Positions 25,418 to 31,367 of a stretch of 31,367 nt of DNA are shown one piece after another. Below the pieces are notes generated by a model. That model searched no databases. It was given only the letters and a program-made list of their open reading frames with translations, and was not told the origin of the DNA. This DNA is from DATHVI01 sp035461385 (GTDB lineage: Bacteria; Actinomycetota; Thermoleophilia; Solirubrobacterales; 70-9), in assembly GCA_035461385.1 (NCBI GenBank), contig DATHVI010000125.1:1-31367 (forward strand). The letters are read 5' to 3'. A program made the position numbers and the translations under genes. Within the stretch, counting starts at the first letter, position 1, and every line of letters starts with the position of its first letter.

Positions 25418-26743
25418 ATGCTGCTCGACAACTGGCTCGCTCAACGGGCGGAGACATCCCCCGAGCGCGTCGCGCTGATCGCCGACGGCGCCGAGCTGGC
25501 CTATGCGGAGCTCGAGCGCGAGGCGGCGTCGACCGCACGGCGGCTCGCCGCCCGCGGGGTGCGGCGAGGGGCGACCGTCGCGCTCGAGCTGGCGCCGGGC
25601 CTCGAGCACGCGATCCACGTCCACGCGCTGATGAAGCTCGGCGCCGTCGCCTACGCGCTCGACCCGCGGCTGCGCGCCGCCGAGCGAGAGGCCGAGCTCG
25701 AGCGCGCCGGGGCGATGCTCGTCGTCGCCGAGGGCGCGGATACCGGCAGCACCGAGGCCGACCTACCGCTGCTCGGGGAGCACGACCTCGACGCGGTCTG
25801 CTCGCTCGTCACGACCAGCGGCACCACCGGCGGACCGCGCGCCGTCGGCCTGACGTACGGGAATCACCTCTGGAGCGCCGTTGGCTCGGCGTTCAACCTC
25901 GGGGTCGACCCCGCCGACCGCTGGCTTTGCTGCCTGCCGCTCCACCACGTCGGCGGCCTCTCGATCCTGATGCGGTCGGTGATCTACGGCACCGGCGCGG
26001 TGATCCACGACAGCTTCGACCCCGACAGGGTCGCCGACGCGCTCGAGCGCGACCGGGTGACGATCGTCTCGCTGGTCGCGACGCAGCTCGTCAGGCTGCT
26101 CGACCGCCAGATCGACGTCGCCGCGCCTCGGGTGATCCTCGTCGGCGGCGGGCCGGTCCCCACCGCCGCCCTCGACGAGGCGCTCGGCCGCGGGGCGACG
26201 GTGGTCCAGACCTACGGCCTCACCGAGGCAGCGTCGCAGGTGACCACCCTGGCACCCGCCGACGCGCGGCGAAAGCGCGGCTCGGCCGGTCGTCCGCTGC
26301 TGACCACGCACCTGCGGATCCAGGACGGTGAGATCCTCGTCCAGGGGCCGACCGTCGCGCCCGGCTGCGCCGACGAGGACGGCTGGCTTCACACCGGCGA
26401 CCTCGGGTCGATCGACGACGAGGGCTTCCTCTACGTGCTCGACCGGCTCGGCGACGTGATCGTCTCCGGAGGCGAGAACGTCGTCCCGGCGGAGATCGAG
26501 GCCGTCCTGCGCTCCCACCCGGCGGTCGCCGATGCCGCCGCGGTCGGCCGCGATGACCCCCAATGGCAGGAGGCGGTGACCGCCGTCGTCGTCCTCCGCG
26601 ACGGCGCCGCCGCGAGCGCCGACGAGCTGCGCCGGCACTGCTCCGCCGAGCTCAGCGGCTACAAGGTCCCGAAGCGATTCGAGTTCGTCGCCGAGCTGCC
26701 GCGGACGCCGTCGGGCAAGGTGCTGCGGCGGGCGCTGCGGTAG
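25418..26743 (+). CDS. menE: o-Succinylbenzoate-CoA ligase MenE
   Basis: Adenylate-forming enzyme activating o-succinylbenzoate to its CoA thioester, the substrate of the neighbouring MenB. The 441-aa product has the AMP-binding loop TTSGTTGGP (132-140), CLPLHHVGGLSIL, VQTYGLTEAASQVTTL, LHTGDLGSIDDEGFLYVLDRLGD, VSGGENVVPAEIE and the C-terminal catalytic Lys in PSGKVLRRAL (K434). ATG 25418 is used because MLLDNWLAQRAETSPERVAL is the normal N-terminus; ATG 25409 and GTG 25376 are alternatives, the latter overlapping menB. The length is typical of compact actinobacterial MenE. Confidence 0.92.
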   Translation: MLLDNWLAQRAETSPERVALIADGAELAYAELEREAASTARRLAARGVRRGATVALELAPGLEHAIHVHALMKLGAVAYALDPRLRAAEREAELERAGAMLVVAEGADTGSTEADLPLLGEHDLDAVCSLVTTSGTTGGPRAVGLTYGNHLWSAVGSAFNLGVDPADRWLCCLPLHHVGGLSILMRSVIYGTGAVIHDSFDPDRVADALERDRVTIVSLVATQLVRLLDRQIDVAAPRVILVGGGPVPTAALDEALGRGATVVQTYGLTEAASQVTTLAPADARRKRGSAGRPLLTTHLRIQDGEILVQGPTVAPGCADEDGWLHTGDLGSIDDEGFLYVLDRLGDVIVSGGENVVPAEIEAVLRSHPAVADAAAVGRDDPQWQEAVTAVVVLRDGAAASADELRRHCSAELSGYKVPKRFEFVAELPRTPSGKVLRRALR

Positions 26744-26753
26744 GCCGGTGCCC

Positions 26754-26759
26754 TACGAT
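26754..26759 (+). promoter_or_regulatory. Predicted -10 element (TACGAT) of ilvC
   Basis: TACGAT fits TAnnnT and lies 35 nt before ATG 26795. Unlike gatC, sqdB and ilvB, this start has a Shine-Dalgarno sequence (AAGAAGGGAG, about 5 nt before ATG), so a short 5' leader is expected. Confidence 0.4.
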
Positions 26760-26794
26760 CCGGCGCCGGCGAGCCGACGAAGAAGGGAGCCCCG

Positions 26795-27835
26795 ATGAGC
26801 GACGGCAAGGTCTACTACGACAGAGACGCAAACCCCGAGGCCCTGAAGGGGAAGACGATCGCGATCCTCGGCTACGGGTCGCAGGGACACGCGCATGCGC
26901 TCAACCTCCGCGACTCGGGATTCGAGGTCGTCGTCGGCCTCCGGGCCGGGTCGGCGAGCCGCGAGCAGGCCGAGGCCGAGGGGCTCGGGGTGCTCGAGGT
27001 CGCCGACGCGGCGAGCCGGGGCGACGTCGTCATGGTGCTGCTCCCGGACGAGCGCCAGGCAGACGTCTGGGAGGCCGAGATCCGCGACGGGATCGCCGAC
27101 GGCGACCTGCTGATGTTCGCCCACGGATTCGCGATCCACTTCGGCCAGATCGAGCCGCCGGCGGGAGTCGACGTCGGGATGGTCGCGCCGAAGGGGCCCG
27201 GGCACCTGGTCCGCCGCCAGTACGTCGAGGGCCGCGGCGTGCCGTGCCTGATGGCGGTCGACCAGGACGCCACCGGGAACGCCCACGAGCTCGTGCTCGC
27301 CTACGCGAGCGGGATCGGCGGCGGCCGCGCGGGGATCATCGAGACGACGTTCAAGGACGAGTGCGAGACCGACCTCTTCGGCGAGCAGTCGGTGCTCTGC
27401 GGGGGGGTCACCGAGCTCGTCCGGGCCGGCTACGAGACCCTGGTCGAGGCCGGATACGACCCCCGGCTCGCCTACTTCGAGTGCCTGCACGAGCTGAAGC
27501 TGATCGTCGATCTGATGTATCGTGGCGGCCTCAACTACATGCGGTACTCGGTCAGCGACACGGCCGAGCACGGCGATTACGTCGCCGGCCCGCGCATCGT
27601 CACCGACGAGACGCGCAAGGCGATGAAGCAGCTGCTGGCGGAGATTCAGGACGGTACCTTCGCCAAGGCGTGGATCGAGGAGAACAAGCAGGGGCGCCCC
27701 CGTTTCACCGCGATTCGGCAGGCCGAGCAGAATCAGCAGCTCGAGGAAGTCGGTGCGCAGCTGCGCGCCATGATGCCCTTCCTCAACCCCGTCACGCACA
27801 AGCCGGAAGAACAGAGCGCGACCACGACCACGTAG
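26795..27835 (+). CDS. ilvC: Ketol-acid reductoisomerase, class I (apparently chimeric 3' part)
   Basis: Converts acetolactate or acetohydroxybutyrate to the dihydroxy acid with NADPH and Mg. The 346-aa product has the Rossmann motif ILGYGSQGHAHALNLRDSG, the cofactor-specificity loop GLRAGSASREQAEAEG, HGFAIHFGQI, APKGPGHLVRRQY, metal ligands in TFKDECETDLFGEQSVLCGG and YFECLHELKLIVDLMYRGGLNYMRYS, and a class I C-terminus. Shine-Dalgarno AAGAAGGGAG precedes ATG 26795. To about 27,480 codon use equals the rest of the window; from about 27,510 it changes (GGT, CGT, ATT, GAA, CTG appear, GAGCTC disappears) and the tail (FTAIRQAEQNQQLEEVG onward) reads like another phylum. The reading frame is intact. 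Confidence 0.93.
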   Translation: MSDGKVYYDRDANPEALKGKTIAILGYGSQGHAHALNLRDSGFEVVVGLRAGSASREQAEAEGLGVLEVADAASRGDVVMVLLPDERQADVWEAEIRDGIADGDLLMFAHGFAIHFGQIEPPAGVDVGMVAPKGPGHLVRRQYVEGRGVPCLMAVDQDATGNAHELVLAYASGIGGGRAGIIETTFKDECETDLFGEQSVLCGGVTELVRAGYETLVEAGYDPRLAYFECLHELKLIVDLMYRGGLNYMRYSVSDTAEHGDYVAGPRIVTDETRKAMKQLLAEIQDGTFAKAWIEENKQGRPRFTAIRQAEQNQQLEEVGAQLRAMMPFLNPVTHKPEEQSATTTT

Positions 27836-27838
27836 GAC

Positions 27839-27852
27839 CCCGGCATGCCGGG
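27839..27852 (+). terminator. Palindromic hairpin after ilvC
   Basis: CCCGGCATGCCGGG is a perfect 14-bp palindrome, able to form a 5-bp stem with a CATG loop, beginning 3 nt after the ilvC stop. There is no T-tract. Confidence 0.4.
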
Positions 27853-27941
27853 CCGTGCGCCGCTCCCGCGACGCCGGTCCGGCGACCCGCCGGGTCACCG
27901 GACGTGACACGGGCGCGCCAGCCAGGAGCCAGGCCGCCCTC

Positions 27942-29096
27942 ATGGATACACCCACCACCTCACTCTCGTCCTCGCGACGCACGTTCCTCGCGCAGGCCTC
28001 CGCCCTCGTGGCTGCCAGCGTGCTCCCCACGCAGGCCAGACAACCCGACGTGCCGCTGAAGGTCGCCGTCTCTGGACTCGTGCACGGGCACGTGCGCGGC
28101 TTCCTCAACGTCGCGAAGCGCCATCCGCAGGTGGACCTCGTCGGCATCGCCGAGAGCGATCGCGCCGTGCGCGACCGCTACGCCGCGCAGCACGAGTTCC
28201 CCGCGTCGATGCTGTTCGACGACCTGCCGAGTCTGCTCGCCGCGACCACCCCCGACCTCGTCGCGGGGTTCGGGACGTCGTTCGATCATCTGGCTGTCGT
28301 GCAGGCGTGCGCGCCGCGCGGCGTCCACGTGATGGTCGAGAAGCCACTCGCCGTGAACCTCGACCACGCGCGCCAGATCGAAGCGCTGGCGGCGCAACAC
28401 AAGGTGCACGTCCTCACGCAACTCGAAACGAGCTGGTACACCAACACCGACGCCGCCTGGCGTCTCGCGCACGTGGACGGCACGCTCGGCCCGTTGCGGA
28501 AGATCGTGGTGATGGACGGCCACCCGGGGCCGAAGGAGATCGGCACGCAGCCCGAGTTCTTCGGGTGGCTCAGCGACCCCGTCAAGAACGGTGGCGGCGC
28601 GAGCATGGACTTCGGCTGCTACGGCGCCAATCTGATTGCCTGGCTGATGCGCGGGCAGACACCCGTATCGGTAAGCGCGACGTTCCAGAAGCTCAAGCGC
28701 GACCCTGCGTACGCGAAGGTGGACGACGAGGCGACCATCGTCGTGGCCTACCCGCAGACGCAGGGCATCATCCAGGCCTCGTGGAACTGGCCGTATCACC
28801 GCAAGGACCTCGAGGTGTACGGCGAGCAGGCGGCATTTTTCAGCGTGGGACGCGAGGAGTATCAGCTGAAGCGCTTGCGGGGCGACCGTGAGACACACCA
28901 TGCGGGCGCGCGGCTTGCCGCCGCAGACGACGGTATCTCGTACGGGCCGGCGCTCGACAACATCCGGGCCCTGCTGGCTGGACGTGCCGAGGTGCCACCA
29001 CTCGCGTCGATGGCGGTCAACATGCGCGCGGCCGAGATTCTCGAGGCGGCGCATCGCTCGGCCCGTGAGGGGCGCACGATTCCATGGGGCGCCTGA
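27942..29096 (+). CDS. Gfo/Idh/MocA-family oxidoreductase with TAT signal
   Basis: NAD(P)-dependent sugar or polyol dehydrogenase-like protein, probably periplasmic. The 384-aa product opens with a twin-arginine signal, SSRRTFLAQASALVAASVLP (R12, R13), followed by the Rossmann fold (LKVAVSGLVHGHVRGFLNVA). The family motif VHVMVEKPLAVNLDHARQI contains the catalytic EKP Lys. The C-terminal half includes GGGASMDFGCYGANLIAWLMRG. Substrate unknown. ATG 27942 is chosen because it precedes the signal peptide directly; the 29-codon extension to 27855 has no support. The stop overlaps the next gene by 13 nt, so the pair is cotranscribed. Confidence 0.85.
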   Translation: MDTPTTSLSSSRRTFLAQASALVAASVLPTQARQPDVPLKVAVSGLVHGHVRGFLNVAKRHPQVDLVGIAESDRAVRDRYAAQHEFPASMLFDDLPSLLAATTPDLVAGFGTSFDHLAVVQACAPRGVHVMVEKPLAVNLDHARQIEALAAQHKVHVLTQLETSWYTNTDAAWRLAHVDGTLGPLRKIVVMDGHPGPKEIGTQPEFFGWLSDPVKNGGGASMDFGCYGANLIAWLMRGQTPVSVSATFQKLKRDPAYAKVDDEATIVVAYPQTQGIIQASWNWPYHRKDLEVYGEQAAFFSVGREEYQLKRLRGDRETHHAGARLAAADDGISYGPALDNIRALLAGRAEVPPLASMAVNMRAAEILEAAHRSAREGRTIPWGA

Positions 29097-31153
29097 CGAC
29101 GACACCGGTACGTGCCCTGTTCGCGGCACTGCTGGCGGCTGGGTGCGCGGCGGTTCCTGTGCCGGCCCTGGGCCAGCAGAACACACAGGTCGTCCCGACC
29201 ATCGACCAGCTCGTGTCGCTCGCCACCGTCTCTGGCGCGGTGATTTCACCCGATGGCACATACGTCGCGTATCTGCAATCGGAGACAGACTTCGAGGCCG
29301 ACGAGTTCACCACGCAATTGTGGGTGGCGCACACGGAGACGGGCACGCGCGTACAGCTCACGCGGGGCGCCGGCTCGGTGAGCAACCTGCAGTGGTCACC
29401 CGACAGCCGCTGGATTTCGTTCATCAGTCCGCGTCACGAGAAGACGGCACAGATCTTCGCCATCCGTCCGGACGGCGGCGAGTCCATCCGCCTCACCAGG
29501 GCCGCGGTCGCAGTGAACGCCCACGCCTGGGCGCCGGACGGCAACGCCATCGCGTTCACGAGCGCGGTGACGGACGAGGCGGCAACGAAGGCCCGCAAGG
29601 AACAGTACGGCGACTTCGAGGTCGTCCGCCGCGACTACCGATTCGTGCACCTGTTCCTTCTGGCGGTCTATCAGACGCACGCCGCCCCCGTCCCAGCCCC
29701 GGCCGCAGGCATCGCGTTGACCAGCGGCACGAGCATGAGCGTGGGCGCGTTCAGCTGGTCGCCGGACGGCCGGCGGCTCGCCGTCAGCGCGACGCGCACG
29801 CCCGACCTCGTGGATGGCGGCACGGCCGATATCTTCGTCGTCACACGCGCGGGGGGTGACGTGCGGCCGGTGGTCGAGCAGCCCGGTCCGGACGGATCGC
29901 CGCGCTGGTCTCCGGACGGCCGGTCACTCGTGTTCACGACCGCCATGGGCGATCCCGCGTACTACCACGCGAACACACGTCTTGCGGTGGTCCCCGCGGA
30001 CGGCGGCGACATCCGCGTCATCACCAGCGCCTTCGACGAGGACGCGTCGCCCGTGGCATGGACGCCGCAGGGGGTGTGGTTCACGGGCCTGGTGAAGATG
30101 GCTGCGCACCTGTTCGCCGCGGATCCCGCAACCGGCGCCATCCGTCGCGTGTCGGCGCCCGACGCACTCGTGGCATCGGGTGTCACCCTGACGACCGACG
30201 GCACGCGGGCGGCGTTCGTGTCAGCGAGTGTAACGAGCCTGCCCGAGGTACACGTGGCGACCCTCGACCCGTTCATGCCACGCGCGCTGACCGACAGCAC
30301 GGCGCAGGTGGCCGACTGGACGCTCGGGACGCGCGACGTCGTGTCGTGGACGAGTCAGGATGGCGAGCCCCTCGAAGGTGTGCTGGTGAAGCCGGCGGAC
30401 TTCGATCCCACGAGGCGTTATCCGTTGCTGTGCGTCATTCACGGCGGTCCGACCGGCACCGATCGGCCGACGCTGCTGGACTCGCGCTACTACCCCATCG
30501 ACCTGTGGGTGGCGCGGCGGGCGTTGGTCCTGAAGGTCAACTACCGCGGCAGCGCCGGGTACGGGGAACGCTTTCGGCGCCTCAACCTGAAGAACCTCGG
30601 CGTCGGTGACGCCTGGGACGTCCTCTCCGGCATCGACGCACTCGTGGCGAAGGGACTCGTCGACAACGAGCGGCTCGGGTGCATGGGCTGGAGCCAGGGC
30701 GGCTACATCTCGGCGTTCCTGACGACGACCACGACGCGCTTCAAGGCCATCTCAGTGGGCGCCGGTATCTCCAACTGGGCCACGTACTACTACAACACCG
30801 ACATCACGCCGTTCACGCTGCAGTACCTTGGCGCCGACCCGGCCGCCGCCCCGGAGATCTATCGCAGGACGTCGCCGATGACCCACGTGCTCGACGCGCG
30901 GACGCCGACGCTCATCCAGCACGGCGAGCTCGACCGACGCGTGCCGATCGCCAACGCGTACGAGTTGCGGCTGGGCCTCGAAGCACGCGGTGTTCCCGTT
31001 GAGATGCTGGTCTACAAGGGGTTCGGACACGGCATCAACAAGCCGCGATCGATGCGCGCGGTGATGGAACACAACCTGCGCTGGTTCAATCATCACGTGT
31101 TCGGTGACCCGGCGCCGGACTTCACGCAGGCTCCCGCACCGGCGGTTCACTGA
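29084..31153 (+). CDS. Exported S9-family (prolyl oligopeptidase/DPP IV-like) serine peptidase
   Basis: The 689-aa product has an N-terminal signal sequence (RALFAALLAAGCAAVPVPALG, residues 10-30; a weak lipobox AAGC or a type I site after ALG). Next comes a beta-propeller of PD40/WD40-like repeats (VISPDGTYVAYL, LQWSPDSRWISFIS, FSWSPDGRRLAVS, PRWSPDGRSLVFT), then an alpha/beta-hydrolase domain from about residue 420. The catalytic triad is S537 in GWSQGGY, D617 in GELDRRVP and H649 in GFGHGI, in the order and spacing of S9 peptidases. It probably degrades short peptides in the periplasm. ATG 29084 overlaps the oxidoreductase gene by 13 nt. Acidobacteriota commonly carry many such paralogues. 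Confidence 0.88.
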   Translation: MGRLTTTPVRALFAALLAAGCAAVPVPALGQQNTQVVPTIDQLVSLATVSGAVISPDGTYVAYLQSETDFEADEFTTQLWVAHTETGTRVQLTRGAGSVSNLQWSPDSRWISFISPRHEKTAQIFAIRPDGGESIRLTRAAVAVNAHAWAPDGNAIAFTSAVTDEAATKARKEQYGDFEVVRRDYRFVHLFLLAVYQTHAAPVPAPAAGIALTSGTSMSVGAFSWSPDGRRLAVSATRTPDLVDGGTADIFVVTRAGGDVRPVVEQPGPDGSPRWSPDGRSLVFTTAMGDPAYYHANTRLAVVPADGGDIRVITSAFDEDASPVAWTPQGVWFTGLVKMAAHLFAADPATGAIRRVSAPDALVASGVTLTTDGTRAAFVSASVTSLPEVHVATLDPFMPRALTDSTAQVADWTLGTRDVVSWTSQDGEPLEGVLVKPADFDPTRRYPLLCVIHGGPTGTDRPTLLDSRYYPIDLWVARRALVLKVNYRGSAGYGERFRRLNLKNLGVGDAWDVLSGIDALVAKGLVDNERLGCMGWSQGGYISAFLTTTTTRFKAISVGAGISNWATYYYNTDITPFTLQYLGADPAAAPEIYRRTSPMTHVLDARTPTLIQHGELDRRVPIANAYELRLGLEARGVPVEMLVYKGFGHGINKPRSMRAVMEHNLRWFNHHVFGDPAPDFTQAPAPAVH

Positions 31154-31367
31154 CACGATGCGCGGTCCAAACACCTCGACGTTGCAGCAAGCAAGGCGGC
31201 ATCCCGATTACCGGCTCGTGGGTGCGAAGCGACAACCGTGGTGAGCGACGCCAGGCGAGCCGAGGTGGCAACAGCGCCTGGGGTGGCTGACGCGCCCCCG
31301 GCCACCATGACGCCGTCCCGTTCCGTCGCGGCGCGGTTGCAGGCGTTGCCGCCCACCATTCAGGCAC
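31154..31367. other. Right-edge stretch with no recognised gene
   Basis: 214 bp follow the peptidase stop. A minus-strand frame stays open to the edge (31122-31367), but its Trp/Pro/Arg-rich product resembles no family I know and overlaps the peptidase 3' end. I see no RNA gene or repeat here. Confidence 0.4.

Larger units (their letters stand above)
27500..31367. other. Segment of different origin (Acidobacteriota-like)
   Basis: From within ilvC to the right edge, base and codon habits differ from the left 27 kb. GAGCTC and CTCGAG, about a dozen within ndh alone, occur only about four times in 3.8 kb, and codons ending in T or A are more frequent. Gene content also changes to a TAT-exported Gfo/Idh/MocA oxidoreductase and an exported S9 peptidase, a style common in Acidobacteriota. 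The switch occurs in a strongly conserved ilvC stretch. Confidence 0.6.

Noticed and set aside
31122..31367. Minus-strand frame open to the right edge
   Set aside because: It overlaps the 3' end of the S9 peptidase, has unusual Trp/Pro/Arg composition and no recognisable motif; too little sequence to support a gene.

Overview
The window is a very GC-rich bacterial sequence. Most of it (about 0.2 to 27.5 kb) reads as an Actinomycetota chromosome of the Thermoleophilia/Solirubrobacterales type. This is judged from protein character, near-exclusive use of G/C-ending codons, the dense GAGCTC/CTCGAG hexamers, an actinobacterial-type LexA box, and promoters with a TAnnnT -10 placed 8-9 nt before the start codon. 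It is a housekeeping region: all genes are intact and there is no CRISPR array, tRNA, rRNA, transposase or phage gene.

Layout, left to right: (1) 3' part of the pcrA/uvrD helicase, then folD, a small 4-TM protein and a convergent 2-TM protein. (2) A DinB-type Y-family polymerase whose start is covered by a LexA (SOS) box, convergent with a GMC oxidoreductase and its 4-TM neighbour. (3) The amidotransferase operon gatC-gatA-(zincin-like peptidase)-gatB, followed by a type II NADH dehydrogenase and a small membrane zinc-ribbon protein. (4) A multi-TM protein and a DUF2304-GT2 glycosyltransferase on the minus strand, divergent from a UDP-sulfoquinovose-synthase-like gene (sqdB) that overlaps a TetR regulator. 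(5) A 463-bp gene-free stretch with a candidate structured RNA, then ilvB-ilvN. (6) A menaquinone cluster, menF(+), menD-menC-menA-menB(-), menE(+). (7) ilvC. (8) A TAT-signal Gfo/Idh/MocA oxidoreductase and an S9 peptidase.

Functionally, ndh and the men genes together supply a menaquinone-based NADH oxidation route; menH, the DHNA-CoA thioesterase and the final methyltransferase are not here. ilvB, ilvN and ilvC are three steps of one branched-chain amino-acid route and flank the men cluster, as though it sits inside an ilvBNC operon. sqdB with a GT2 enzyme suggests a sulfosugar glycolipid or glycan.

The two ends do not look like the middle. The first ~0.2 kb resembles the PcrA of another actinobacterium (Microbacteriaceae-like). 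From about 27.5 kb, inside ilvC, base and codon habits change and the genes become Acidobacteriota-like. Both joins lie in highly conserved coding sequence and keep the reading frame, the usual signature of a chimeric metagenome contig, although recombination cannot be excluded. I did not find a convincing new defence or mobile system. The best leads are the nested-helix element before ilvB, the sqdB/GT2/TetR locus, the SOS-controlled DinB with an altered palm motif, and the zincin gene embedded in gatCAB.
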